DNA of 64,000 bases from CAYXGZ01 sp964464755 (GTDB lineage: Bacteria; Planctomycetota; MHYJ01; JACPRB01), in assembly GCA_964464755.1 (NCBI GenBank), contig CAYXGZ010000006.1, positions 1-64,000 of the forward strand. Direction: 5' to 3'. The notes below the pieces were generated by a model that was not told where the DNA came from, ran no database searches, and worked only from the letters and a program-made list of their open reading frames with translations. Position 1 is the first letter of the stretch, and every line of letters starts with the position of its first letter. This document shows positions 41,814 to 50,322 of this stretch, piece by piece. The translations under genes were made by a program, and so were the position numbers.

Positions 41814-42811
41814 GGCCAGAGCTCCCTCGCGGCGGCGACGACCTCCGCGGCGGAGATTTCGTCCACGCGCCCCGGCCGGTAGAGGACGCGGCTCCTCGGG
41901 TTCCACGGGGCGTACACGGCGGGGTCTTTCGGCCCGAACAGGGCCACGCTCGGCGTCCCCGCGGCGCTCGCGAGGTGCAGCGGGCCGGAGTCGGCCCCGA
42001 CGAAGAGCCGCGCGGCCCGGAGGAGCTCCGAGAGGTCGGTCAGCGAGGAGGTCTCCGGACCGAGTCGCGCGGCGCCGCCCGACGCGGCGACCACCTCCCC
42101 GGCGAGCGCCCGCTCGGACGGGCCCCAGGTCACGACCGAGGGGCCGGGCAGCCCGCGGGCCACCTCGGCGAAGCGCTCGGCGGGCCAGCGCTTGAGGCGG
42201 CCGGCCTCGCTCGTGCCGGGATGCAGCACGGCGTAGGCCCCCGGCGCGAGGCCCTCGCCCCGGAGCCACGCGGCCACGCGGTCGCGGCTCGACGCGGGCT
42301 CGGGGAGCTGGTAGCGGATGGCGCGCGGGAACACGCCCAGCGGCGCGAGCAGGCCGAGGAACTTCTCGACGCGGTTCTGCCTCGGCGTCGCCGGCTCGGC
42401 GCGCCGGTTGGAGAACAGCCAGTTCCCCTCCTTGCAGTAGCCGCGCGCGTAGCCGACGCGCACGCCCGCGCCGGAGAACCTCGAGTGCAGCGCGCCCTTC
42501 AGGTTGCCCTGGAAGTCGAGGACGACGTCGTAGTCCTGGCCGCGGATCCCGCGGAGGTACGTCCAGGCCTCGGCGAGCAGGTCCAGCCAGAGCCAGGGGC
42601 GGCGGCGCATGCGGTCCCAGCGCCGGCGGGGGTAGACGTGGACGGAGTCGACGGCCGGGTGGCCCTCGACGACGCCCGCGCAGCGGTCCTCGACGGCGAA
42701 GCCGAGGTGGACGGACGGGTAGGCCTCGCGCAGCGCGGACAGCGACGGGAGCGTGTTGACCACGTCGCCGAGCGCGCTGAGGCGGACCAGGAGGATGCGC
42801 CGGGGGTTCAT
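41810..42811 (-). CDS. Glycosyltransferase family 9 (LPS heptosyltransferase I-like)
   Basis: A 333-aa GT9 protein: N-terminal RLSALGDVVNTLPSL, DFQGNLKGALHS, NRRAEPATP, then HPGTSEAGRLKRWPAERF and GADSGPLHLASAAGTP, with the GPKD loop. These are WaaC-type motifs that bind ADP-heptose. It likely adds the first heptose to Kdo in the LPS core. It is the first gene of the minus arm of the divergent LPS cluster, upstream of the double kinase with a 4-nt overlap. A different GT9 donor cannot be ruled out. Confidence 0.85.
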   Translation of the reverse strand: MNPRRILLVRLSALGDVVNTLPSLSALREAYPSVHLGFAVEDRCAGVVEGHPAVDSVHVYPRRRWDRMRRRPWLWLDLLAEAWTYLRGIRGQDYDVVLDFQGNLKGALHSRFSGAGVRVGYARGYCKEGNWLFSNRRAEPATPRQNRVEKFLGLLAPLGVFPRAIRYQLPEPASSRDRVAAWLRGEGLAPGAYAVLHPGTSEAGRLKRWPAERFAEVARGLPGPSVVTWGPSERALAGEVVAASGGAARLGPETSSLTDLSELLRAARLFVGADSGPLHLASAAGTPSVALFGPKDPAVYAPWNPRSRVLYRPGRVDEISAAEVVAAARELWP

Positions 42812-42847
42812 CTCGCGGACGGAGCTGCGTCCAAGAGCATATCGGCG

Positions 42848-42860
42848 TACAGAGTACGGC
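42848..42860. promoter_or_regulatory. Short inverted repeat in the divergent LPS promoter region
   Basis: CGTAC-AGA-GTACG lies in the 99-bp region between the divergent LPS genes. It may be an operator shared by both arms, but 5-bp arms can arise by chance. Confidence 0.25.
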
Positions 42861-42910
42861 TTTTCAATGCCGATTCCTATTGCGGACCTGGAGTGTTAGG
42901 ATTCGACACG

Positions 42911-43711
42911 ATGGTCGTCCGTCTCGAAGGCTACGACACCGTCTATTCCGGCCCCCACCTCGTGCTGGTCCGTCCCGCCTGGAGGCCCCTGCTCCTCGAG
43001 GCCCTCCTGGCCGACTTCCGGGACGTCCCGCCCGGGGCGCGCCGCCGGATCGCCGGTCGCACCGAGCATTTCTCCTACCTCCCCGCGGGGGCCCCGGACC
43101 GGATCCTCGTCCGGCAGCTCGCGCGGGGCGGCCTCGTCTCGTTCGCGGGCAACCTCCACCTCGGCCTGGGCCGGGTGCTCCGGGAGCTCGCCGCGGCCGA
43201 CCGGGCCGCGCGCGCCGGGCTCCGCGTCCCCGAGATCGTCGCCTGCCGGGCCACGCAGGCGGGCGGCCCCTTCTGGCGCTTCACGCTGGCCGTGCGCGAG
43301 ATCGAGGGCGCCCGCGACCTGCTCGCCGTCCTTCCGGAGGCCGCGCCCGCCGACCGGCACCGCCTGCTCGAGGACGTCGCGCTCGAGATCCGAAAGCTCC
43401 ACGAGGCCGGCGTCTACCACGGCGACCTCAACGTGAAGAACATCCTCGTGCGCGGCCGCGAGGTCTACCTCGTCGACTTCGACAAGGCCGTCGTGCGCCC
43501 CGCGCGCGAGCCGGCCCGCGACGCCGCGAACCTGGCCCGCCTGAACCGCTCCGTCGAGAAGCGGCTCCGCGACGTCGTCTCCCGCATCGACCGGCTCCGC
43601 TTCCTCGCCGCCTACGCGGGCGGCCGGGCGGGCCTGCCCGAGCTGGCCCGGCGCTGCGCCGCGGGCCTCGGCTTCCACCGGCTCTGGTGGTCCATCTCCG
43701 GGGCCCGATGA
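42911..43711 (+). CDS. WaaP/KdkA-like LPS kinase
   Basis: A 266-aa protein of the lipopolysaccharide-kinase type: H170-G-D172-LNVKN177-IL catalytic loop and metal Asp in VDFD (D189/D191). ATG 42911 fits a family length of about 240-270 aa; an upstream reading frame would extend over the divergent promoter. It phosphorylates Kdo or heptose in the LPS core in homologues. Its stop overlaps the start of the next gene (ATGA), so it leads the plus arm of the LPS cluster. Confidence 0.82.
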   Translation: MVVRLEGYDTVYSGPHLVLVRPAWRPLLLEALLADFRDVPPGARRRIAGRTEHFSYLPAGAPDRILVRQLARGGLVSFAGNLHLGLGRVLRELAAADRAARAGLRVPEIVACRATQAGGPFWRFTLAVREIEGARDLLAVLPEAAPADRHRLLEDVALEIRKLHEAGVYHGDLNVKNILVRGREVYLVDFDKAVVRPAREPARDAANLARLNRSVEKRLRDVVSRIDRLRFLAAYAGGRAGLPELARRCAAGLGFHRLWWSISGAR

Positions 43712-44685
43712 GGATCCTCGTGAAGGGCCTCAACTGGCTCGGCGACGCCGTCATGAGCCTCCCCACCCTGCGCTCGCTCCGGGACCTGCACCCGAGGGCG
43801 ACGATCGACGTGCTCACGAAGCCCGCGCTCGCGTCGCTCTACCGCGCGGCGCCCTACGTCGACGAGACGCTGCCCCAGGGCTCCTTCCTCGGCACCGTGC
43901 GAGCGATCCGCAGGGCGAAGTACGACGCGGCGCTCGTGCTGCCCCGCTCGTTCTCGTCCGCGTTCCTCGCCTTCAGCTCCGGCATCCCGCGCCGCATCGG
44001 CTACGCGTCCGGCGGACGCTCGGCGCTGCTCACGGAGGCGGTCCCGCGCGACCCGGCGCTGCTCAAGGCGCACCGGGTCCACTACTACCACCACCTGCTC
44101 GGGGCCTTCGGGACCCCGCCGCGCGCGGCCGGCCCGAAACTCGAGCTGCCCGAGGAGGCGCGCGCCTGGGCCGCGGAACGGCTCCCGGGCCCGGGGTCCT
44201 GGGTCGCCCTGAACCCGGGCGCGACCTACGGCGCCGCCAAGCAGTGGTTCCCCGACCGCTTCGTCGAGGTGGGCCGGACCCTCGCCCGCGACCACCGCGT
44301 CGCCGTGATCGGCGGCCCCTCGGAGGCCGCGCTCGGCCGCCAGGTCGCCGAGGGCATCGGCGAGCGCGCCGCCTGCCTCGCGGGTCGCACCGACCTGCCG
44401 CAGCTCGCCGCCCTGCTCGCCCGCTGCGATCTCCTCCTCACGAACGACACCGGGCCGATGCACGTGGCCGACGCCGTCGGCACGCCGATCGTCGCCGTCT
44501 TCGGCCCCACGGACTGGATCAGCACCCCGCCGTTCGGGAAGCGCCACGAGATCGTACGGCACGAGATCGAGTGCAGCCCCTGCCTCCAGCGCGTCTGCCC
44601 GCTCGGCCACCACGACTGCATGAAGAAGGTCCGGGCCGACGTCGTCGCCGCGGCCTGCCGCCGCGTCCTCGGGGGCTCCCGATGA
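43708..44685 (+). CDS. waaF: ADP-heptose:LPS heptosyltransferase II
   Basis: A 325-aa GT9 protein with the WaaF signature: KGLNWLGDAVMSLPTLR, YHHLLGAFG, LNPGATYGAAKQWFPDRF and TNDTGPMHVADAVGTP, then FGPTDW. It transfers the second L-glycero-D-manno-heptose to the LPS inner core. It starts inside the kinase stop (ATGA) and overlaps the GT2 gene the same way, so the arm is a compact operon. C-terminal Cys residues (CSPCLQRVCPL) are typical of the family. Confidence 0.88.
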   Translation: MRILVKGLNWLGDAVMSLPTLRSLRDLHPRATIDVLTKPALASLYRAAPYVDETLPQGSFLGTVRAIRRAKYDAALVLPRSFSSAFLAFSSGIPRRIGYASGGRSALLTEAVPRDPALLKAHRVHYYHHLLGAFGTPPRAAGPKLELPEEARAWAAERLPGPGSWVALNPGATYGAAKQWFPDRFVEVGRTLARDHRVAVIGGPSEAALGRQVAEGIGERAACLAGRTDLPQLAALLARCDLLLTNDTGPMHVADAVGTPIVAVFGPTDWISTPPFGKRHEIVRHEIECSPCLQRVCPLGHHDCMKKVRADVVAAACRRVLGGSR

Positions 44686-45443
44686 CCCGCCCCACGATCT
44701 CCGCCGTCGTCATCTGCTTCAACGAGGAGGCCGCGATCCGCGACTGCCTCGAGTCGGTGAAGTGGTGCGACGAGATCGTCGTCGTGGACTCCAATTCCAC
44801 GGACCGTACCGTGGAGATCGCGCGGGAGTACTCGCCCAAGCTCATCCAGCGGCCCTGGCCGGGCTACATCGCGCAGAAGAACTTCGCCCTCGAGCAGGCG
44901 ACGAAGGACTGGGCCTTCTCCATCGACGCGGACGAGCGCTGCACGCCGGAGCTCCGCGCGGACATCGAGAGGGCGCTGGCGGCCTCGGAGGGCGTCAACG
45001 GCTACCGCGTGAAGCGCCACGTCCACTACCTCGGCCGCTGGATCAACCACGGCGGCTGGTACCCGGACTGGAAGGTCCGCCTCGTCCGCCCCGGCAAGGC
45101 GAAGTGGACCGGCGTCGACCCCCACGACAAGCTCGTGGCGGAGGGGACGACGCGCGACCTCGGCGGCGAGCTCGTCCACCTCACGTACCGCGACTTCGCG
45201 CACCAGCTGAGGACGATCGACCGCTTCGGCGACGTGGCGGTCGCGGAGTGGATGAAGGAGGGCCGCCGCCCCTCGCTGCTCAAGCTGCTCTTCCACCCGC
45301 CGATCAAGTTCCTCGAGTGCTGGATCTGGAAGCTGGGCCTGCTCGACGGCTGGGCGGGCTTCGTCATCGCGAAGGCCTCGGCCTTCTACGTCTTCACCAA
45401 GCACGTGAAGCACCGCGAGGCCTGGCGGGCGGCCCGGAAGTGA
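44682..45443 (+). CDS. Glycosyltransferase family 2 (LPS core)
   Basis: A 253-aa GT-A enzyme: CFNEEAAIRDCLES, VVDSNSTDRT, and metal motif IDADE, then the conserved HYLGRWINHGGWYPDWKVRL of the WaaE/KdtX-type core glucosyltransferase group. It has no clear transmembrane anchor but a hydrophobic C-terminal stretch. It probably adds a hexose to the heptose core. Overlaps both neighbours by 4 nt (ATGA, GTGA). Confidence 0.85.
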   Translation: MTRPTISAVVICFNEEAAIRDCLESVKWCDEIVVVDSNSTDRTVEIAREYSPKLIQRPWPGYIAQKNFALEQATKDWAFSIDADERCTPELRADIERALAASEGVNGYRVKRHVHYLGRWINHGGWYPDWKVRLVRPGKAKWTGVDPHDKLVAEGTTRDLGGELVHLTYRDFAHQLRTIDRFGDVAVAEWMKEGRRPSLLKLLFHPPIKFLECWIWKLGLLDGWAGFVIAKASAFYVFTKHVKHREAWRAARK

Positions 45444-46555
45444 AGATCCTCCTGCTCATCGAGAAGTTCGGCGCCGTCGGCGGCGCCGAGCGGCAGGTCG
45501 CGATGCTCGCCACCGCGCTCGCGGAGCGGGGCCACGAGATCCGCGTCGCGGCCGGCGAGGCCGGCGCCCCTCCCCCCGGCGTGGGCGTCGAGTCGCTCGG
45601 CACCCGGGGCCACGTCGAGTTCGCGGAGGCCGCGCTCCGCTACGCGAAGGAGCACCCGGCCGACGTCGTGCACTCGTTCGCGCGCACGCTTTCGCAGGAC
45701 GTGCTCCGCCTCGGCGGCGGCGTGCACGCCGAGTACCTCCGCCGCATGGAGGCCGCCCGCTCGCCGATCGGCCGCTGGTTCAGCCGCTGGAATCCCAAGG
45801 AGCGCCGGATCCTCGACCTCGAGCGCCGCTCCTTCGAGCCCTCCGCGTCCCGCCTGATCCAGGCCGTGTCGGAGCAGGTGCGCGACGAGGTCGTGCGCCA
45901 CTACCGCGTGGACCCGGAGCGGATCGTCGTGACGCGCAACGCCGTCGACACGGCGCGCTTCCACCCGGGGCTGCGCGAGCACCGGGCCGCGGTGCTGGCC
46001 GAGCTCGGCCTGCCCGCGGAGTCCTTCGTCGTGCTCTACGTCGGCGCGGGCTTCCGCCGCAAGGGCCTGGACCGCGCGATCGGCGCCATGGCCGCCCTGC
46101 CCCCCCGATCCCAGGCCGTCCTGCTCGTGGTCGGCGGCGGCTCGACGTCCCGCTACGAGGCGCAAGCGGCCCGGCTCGGCGCGCCCGTGCGCTTCCTCGG
46201 CTCGCGGTCCGACGTCGAGCGCTGCTACGGGGCCGCGGACGCCCTCGTGCTGCCGACGCTCTACGACCCCTTCCCCAACGTCACCCTCGAGGCGATGGCC
46301 TGCGGCGTGCCGGTGATCGTGACCCGCGTCGCCGGGACCAGCGAGGTGATCCACGATGGCGTGGACTCCTTCGTCGTGGAGGACCCGGGCGAGCCGCGCG
46401 AGATCGCCGAGCGCCTCGCCCGCCTGATGCGGGGCCGGGAGCGGGACACGATGGGCCGGGCGGCCCGCGCGTCCGCGGAGCGCCGGCCCTTCCGCGCCGT
46501 CGTCGACGAGACCCTCGCCCTCTACGATCGCGCGCGCCGGCTCCCGGTTTTTTGA
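45440..46555 (+). CDS. Glycosyltransferase family 4 (WaaG-like)
   Basis: A 371-aa GT-B enzyme: GAVGGAERQVAMLA at the N-terminus, VVTRNAVDTARF, VGAGFRRKGLDRAI and the donor-site E-x7-E region PFPNVTLEAMACGVPVIVT. It resembles WaaG, which glucosylates heptose II. The GTG start overlaps the upstream stop (GTGA). Last gene of the LPS-arm operon before the kdsB promoter. Confidence 0.85.
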   Translation: MKILLLIEKFGAVGGAERQVAMLATALAERGHEIRVAAGEAGAPPPGVGVESLGTRGHVEFAEAALRYAKEHPADVVHSFARTLSQDVLRLGGGVHAEYLRRMEAARSPIGRWFSRWNPKERRILDLERRSFEPSASRLIQAVSEQVRDEVVRHYRVDPERIVVTRNAVDTARFHPGLREHRAAVLAELGLPAESFVVLYVGAGFRRKGLDRAIGAMAALPPRSQAVLLVVGGGSTSRYEAQAARLGAPVRFLGSRSDVERCYGAADALVLPTLYDPFPNVTLEAMACGVPVIVTRVAGTSEVIHDGVDSFVVEDPGEPREIAERLARLMRGRERDTMGRAARASAERRPFRAVVDETLALYDRARRLPVF

Positions 46556-46581
46556 CAAGGCCGCCGCCGGGCCTCTATATT
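46552..46581 (+). promoter_or_regulatory. Promoter of kdsB
   Basis: A perfect TTGACA (46552-46557), an 18-nt spacer and TATATT (46576-46581). Transcription should start about 5 nt before the ATG at 46593, giving a nearly leaderless mRNA. Confidence 0.7.
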
Positions 46582-46592
46582 CCGCCGGTCGC

Positions 46593-47339
46593 ATGTCGCC
46601 CACCCGCAAGAACCGCGTGCTCGTCGTCATCCCCTCCCGCTTCGGCGCGCTCCGCCTGCCCGGCAAGCCCCTGCTCGACGAGACGGGCAAGCCGATGGTG
46701 CAGCACGTCTGGGAGCAGGTCTGCCGGGCCCGCCGCGTGGACCGCATCGTGATCGCCACCGACGACGAGCGCATCCGCCGCGCGGCCCAGGCCTTCGGCG
46801 CCGAGGCGCTGATGACCTCGGCCTCGCACCCGAACGGGACCTCGCGCTGCGCCGAGGCGGCCGCGAAGCTCCCCTGCGACTGGGTGATCAACGTCCAGGG
46901 CGACGAGCCGGACCTGGACCCCGAGTTCATCGACCGGACGGTCGACCTGCTCAAGGGCGCGGAGATGAGCACCGCCGCGACCCCGCACCTGCCGGAGTCC
47001 GAGGCCTCCAACCCGAACCGGGTGAAGGTCGTGACGGACAAGGAGGGCTGGGCGCTCTACTTCTCGAGGTCGCGCATCCCCTCCGCGGGCCCCTGCCTGC
47101 TCCACGTCGGCGTCTACGGCTTCCGCAAGGCCTTCCTCAAGAAGGTCGCGCGCTTCGTGCCGACCCCGCTGCAGGAACTCGAGCGGCTCGAGCAGCTCCG
47201 CGTGCTCGAGAACGGGCACCGGATCCGCGTCGCGGTCGTCGAGAAGCCGAACCCGGGCGGCATCGACACGCCCGAGGACTACGCGCGCTTCGTCGCGCGC
47301 TACCGCGAGTCGAAGTCGGGACGCAAGAACTGTCCTTGA
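46593..47339 (+). CDS. kdsB: 3-deoxy-manno-octulosonate cytidylyltransferase
   Basis: A 248-aa enzyme that makes CMP-Kdo from CTP and Kdo for LPS core synthesis. Motifs: IPSRFGALRLPGKPL, HPNGTSRCAEA, INVQGDEPDL and the late GGIDTPED. All match KdsB (E. coli 248 aa). It lies next to pyrG, which supplies its CTP, a frequent kdsB-pyrG arrangement. Transcribed from its own promoter directly after the LPS operon. Confidence 0.92.
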   Translation: MSPTRKNRVLVVIPSRFGALRLPGKPLLDETGKPMVQHVWEQVCRARRVDRIVIATDDERIRRAAQAFGAEALMTSASHPNGTSRCAEAAAKLPCDWVINVQGDEPDLDPEFIDRTVDLLKGAEMSTAATPHLPESEASNPNRVKVVTDKEGWALYFSRSRIPSAGPCLLHVGVYGFRKAFLKKVARFVPTPLQELERLEQLRVLENGHRIRVAVVEKPNPGGIDTPEDYARFVARYRESKSGRKNCP

Positions 47340-47365
47340 CCGCTTTCGAGGCGGCGTGATACATA
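47336..47365 (+). promoter_or_regulatory. Promoter upstream of pyrG
   Basis: TTGACC (47336-47341, overlapping the kdsB stop), an 18-nt spacer and TACATA (47360-47365). The predicted initial transcript begins within GGGGATCC just before the ATG at 47374. Confidence 0.55.
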
Positions 47366-47373
47366 GGGGATCC

Positions 47374-47460
47374 ATGACGTCGATCCGCTCCGCCTCCCCC
47401 GCTCCCGCGGGGGACGCTGCCGGAGCGCGAGGGTCGGATCCGAGGGGGATGCACCGGTGA
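47374..47460 (+). CDS. Possible 28-residue upstream ORF overlapping pyrG
   Basis: A short frame begins with ATG 8 nt after the -10 element and ends at TGA 47458-47460, overlapping the pyrG GTG start as GTGA. The peptide is MTSIRSASPAPAG followed by Ala/Gly/Arg residues. Such an arrangement would couple pyrG translation to a leader peptide. It may equally be an untranslated leader; only translation data would tell. Confidence 0.35.
   Translation: MTSIRSASPAPAGDAAGARGSDPRGMHR
47396..47413 (+). promoter_or_regulatory. Hairpin in the pyrG leader
   Basis: CCCCCGC-TCCC-GCGGGGG, a perfect 7-bp stem with a 4-nt loop inside the upstream ORF, 44 nt before the pyrG start. No T-tract follows, so it is not a simple terminator. 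Confidence 0.4.
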
Positions 47461-49100
47461 CCAAGCACATCTTCGTGACGGGCGGCGTCGTCAGCTCGCT
47501 CGGCAAGGGCCTGACCAGCGCCAGCATCGGCCAGATCCTCGAGAGCATGGGGCTCCGGATCGCGATGCAGAAGTTCGATCCGTACGTCAACGTCGACCCG
47601 GGGACCATGAACCCCTACCAGCACGGCGAGGTCTACGTCACCAACGACGGGCTGGAGGGCGACCTCGACCTGGGCCACTACGAGCGCTACACGAACGCCG
47701 TCATCAACCACCACTCGAACTACACGACCGGCCGCATCTACTCGAGCGTCATCGCCAAGGAGCGCCGCGGCCAGTACCTCGGCCAGACCGTCCAGGTCAT
47801 CCCCCACATCACGAACGAGATCAAGGACGCGGCCCACCGCATCGAGGGCCCCGAGATCGACGTCGCGATCACCGAGGTCGGCGGAACCGTCGGCGACATC
47901 GAGAGCCTCCCCTTCCTCGAGGCCGCGCGGCAGTTCACGCTCGACGTCGGGCGCGAGAACGTCATGTACATCCACCTGACGCTCATCCCGTACCTGCGCT
48001 CCAGCCACGAGATCAAGACGAAGCCGACCCAGCAGAGCGTCTCGAAGCTCCGCGAGATCGGCATCGTGCCCGACCTGCTCATCTGCCGCACCGAGGTCCC
48101 GATCTCCGACGACGTGAAGGCGAAGATCTCGCTCTTCTGCAACGTCCCCAAGGAGGCGGTCATCGACGAGAAGGACGTGGACTTCTCCATCTACGAGATC
48201 CCGGTGATGCTCGCCGACCAGGGCGTGCCCCAGCTCCTCTGCAAGCGCCTCGGCCTGCCGGACCGCAAGCCCGACCTCTCGCGCTGGATCCAGATGCTCG
48301 ACCAGGTGAAGCACCCCGAGCGCGAGGTGACGATCGCGATCGTCGGGAAGTACCTCGAGCTCCAGGACGCCTACAAGTCGATTTACGAGTCCCTGCAGCA
48401 CGCGGGGATCGCGAACCGCACCAAGGTCGTCGTCAAGAAGGTCCCGGCCGAGGACGTCGAGAAGGTCGGGATGGAGCCGTTCGCCCAGGGTGTCGGCGGC
48501 ATCCTCGTGCCCGGCGGCTTCGGCGGCCGCGGCATCGAGGGGAAGATCCGCGCCGCGAAGTACGCCCGCGAGAAGGGCCTCCCCTACTTCGGGCTCTGCC
48601 TCGGCATGCAGATCGCCGTGATCGAGTTCGCGCGCAACGTCGTCGGCCTCGCGAAGGCCAACAGCGCCGAGTTCGACGAGTCGACGCCGGACCCGGTCGT
48701 GCACGTCATGGAGAACCAGAAGTCGCTCGCCGACAAGGGCGGCACGATGCGCCTCGGGGCCTACCCCTGCCGCGTCGAGGCCGGGACGCGCTCCGACGCC
48801 GCGTACCAGGCGCCGATCGTCACCGAGCGCCACCGCCACCGCTTCGAATTCAACAACGCGTACCGGAAGCGCTTCGAAGCCAAGGGCGCCCGGTTCGCCG
48901 GCATCTGCCCGACCAACGACCTCGTCGAGATCTTCGAGATCCAGGACCACCCGTGGTTCGTCGGCGTGCAGTTCCACCCGGAGTTCCAGTCGAAGCCGAC
49001 GAAATCCCACCCGCTGTTCCGCGACTTCGTGAAGGCCTGCATCGCCCACGTCCGCGACGAGGCGCCGGCCGGCAAGGAACCCCGGACCGCGTCGGTATGA
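47457..49100 (+). CDS. pyrG: CTP synthase
   Basis: A 547-aa enzyme (E. coli 545): amidoligase P-loop GGVVSSLGKGLTSASIG, ITEVGGTVGDIESLPF, and a glutamine amidotransferase domain with nucleophile C381 in GLCLGMQ and FHPEFQS. It converts UTP to CTP using glutamine and ATP. The GTG start follows CGAGGGGGA; an ATG just upstream is in the short upstream ORF frame. The stop overlaps the DUF1844 gene (ATGA). Confidence 0.95.
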   Translation: MTKHIFVTGGVVSSLGKGLTSASIGQILESMGLRIAMQKFDPYVNVDPGTMNPYQHGEVYVTNDGLEGDLDLGHYERYTNAVINHHSNYTTGRIYSSVIAKERRGQYLGQTVQVIPHITNEIKDAAHRIEGPEIDVAITEVGGTVGDIESLPFLEAARQFTLDVGRENVMYIHLTLIPYLRSSHEIKTKPTQQSVSKLREIGIVPDLLICRTEVPISDDVKAKISLFCNVPKEAVIDEKDVDFSIYEIPVMLADQGVPQLLCKRLGLPDRKPDLSRWIQMLDQVKHPEREVTIAIVGKYLELQDAYKSIYESLQHAGIANRTKVVVKKVPAEDVEKVGMEPFAQGVGGILVPGGFGGRGIEGKIRAAKYAREKGLPYFGLCLGMQIAVIEFARNVVGLAKANSAEFDESTPDPVVHVMENQKSLADKGGTMRLGAYPCRVEAGTRSDAAYQAPIVTERHRHRFEFNNAYRKRFEAKGARFAGICPTNDLVEIFEIQDHPWFVGVQFHPEFQSKPTKSHPLFRDFVKACIAHVRDEAPAGKEPRTASV

Positions 49101-49372
49101 CCGGGACGCCGGAGCTCCCGCCCGCGTCCGTCGAGGCCCTCGCCTCCCTGCTCGGCTCCCAGGCCCTCTACGCGCTCGGGCTCATCCCCGGCGACGACGG
49201 CAAGTCCCCGGCCCCCAACCTCCCCCAGGCGAAGTGGCTCATCGACCTCGTCGCCGTGCTCGAGGAGAAGACGAAGGGGAACCTCACGGCGGCGGAGTCG
49301 GAGCAGTTCACGCGGATCCTGCACGACCTCCGCATGGGCTACGTCGCGGCGACGAAGCGTCAGAGCGGGTAG
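49097..49372 (+). CDS. DUF1844 protein
   Basis: A 91-aa protein matching DUF1844: LASLLGSQALYALG, NLPQAKWLIDLVAVLEEKT and TRILHDLRMGYV. The function is unknown; it is a small cytoplasmic helical protein found in planctomycetes, acidobacteria and deltaproteobacteria. It is translationally coupled to pyrG (ATGA). Its 3' end overlaps the convergent MBL gene by 13 nt. Confidence 0.87.
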   Translation: MTGTPELPPASVEALASLLGSQALYALGLIPGDDGKSPAPNLPQAKWLIDLVAVLEEKTKGNLTAAESEQFTRILHDLRMGYVAATKRQSG

Positions 49373-50322
49373 CGTTCGCCCTCGCGGGCGACGCGGAAGC
49401 CGCGGAGCTCCAGCGCCTCGCGCGCCGGCCCGTCCACGATCAGCGGGTTCGAGTGGTTCAGGTGGATGAAGCGGACCCGCCCCGCCCAGCGGCCGAGCCG
49501 CGCCTCGCTCTCCCCCGCCAGCGGGTGCGGCACCCTCGAGGCGTCGCGGTGGCCGAGCTCGTCGGTCGACATGAAGGTGCAGTCGAGGAACGCGAGGTCG
49601 CAGGACTCCACGTGGTCCTCGATGCGGCCCGGCGATCTCGGATCCGCGTCCCACTTCTCCCACTTGTCGATGTCGGGGATGAAGATCGCCGTGCGGCGCG
49701 GGCCGCGGATGCGGTAGCCGACCGTGTCGGTGAACTCGTCGCGGTGCGGGACGAGGAAGGACGACACCGTGACGCCGTCGCCGAGGTCGAGGACCGCGCC
49801 GGGGGCGAGCGGGCGCAGCTCGACGTGGCGGTCCTTGGCGAGCAGGCTCCAGGGACCGTTGGCGGCGAGGAAGGCCGTCATGCGCGGCGTGCCGTGGACC
49901 GGGACCGCGTCCGCGGAGAGCGTCTCCTTGCCGAGGTACATCAGGCCGGTGTAGTGGCCGATGTGGCCGTGCGTCAGGAAGATGCCGTCGACGGGCTTGC
50001 GGCGGGGACGCTCGAGGCCCGCGACGAGCGCGTGGATTTGCGCGGGCAGGTCCGGGGTCGCCTCGAAGAGGTAGGCCCGGCCGAGCGCCCGGTTCACGAG
50101 TCCGAGGCTGACGACTTTCTCCGGGCGGCGCCGGCCCTCGCGGACGTCCGTACAGGGCGGCTTCGGGCAGCCGAGGTGCGGCATGCCGCCGTCCTGCGCG
50201 ATGCCGAGGACGACGAGTTCCCAGCCGGCGGCCGGGGCCGGGGCGGGCGGGGTCGGCGCGCAGGAGACGGCCAGGGCGAGCAGCAGGGCCGCGAGGCAGG
50301 TGCGCATGGGGATCCCGATCAT
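49360..50322 (-). CDS. PqqB-like metallo-beta-lactamase-fold lipoprotein
   Basis: A 320-aa protein with lipoprotein signal (ALAVSC near residue 21) and an MBL fold: LGIAQDGGMPHLGCPKPPC, LTHGHIGHYTG in place of the usual HxHxDH (Asp replaced by Gly), FLVPHRDEF and FIHLNHSNP. This resembles PqqB-type hydrolases. Start 50322 overlaps the reductase stop (ATGA); an internal ATG at 50307 could also serve. Substrate unknown; the pqq cluster is absent here. Confidence 0.78.
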   Translation of the reverse strand: MIGIPMRTCLAALLLALAVSCAPTPPAPAPAAGWELVVLGIAQDGGMPHLGCPKPPCTDVREGRRRPEKVVSLGLVNRALGRAYLFEATPDLPAQIHALVAGLERPRRKPVDGIFLTHGHIGHYTGLMYLGKETLSADAVPVHGTPRMTAFLAANGPWSLLAKDRHVELRPLAPGAVLDLGDGVTVSSFLVPHRDEFTDTVGYRIRGPRRTAIFIPDIDKWEKWDADPRSPGRIEDHVESCDLAFLDCTFMSTDELGHRDASRVPHPLAGESEARLGRWAGRVRFIHLNHSNPLIVDGPAREALELRGFRVAREGERYPL

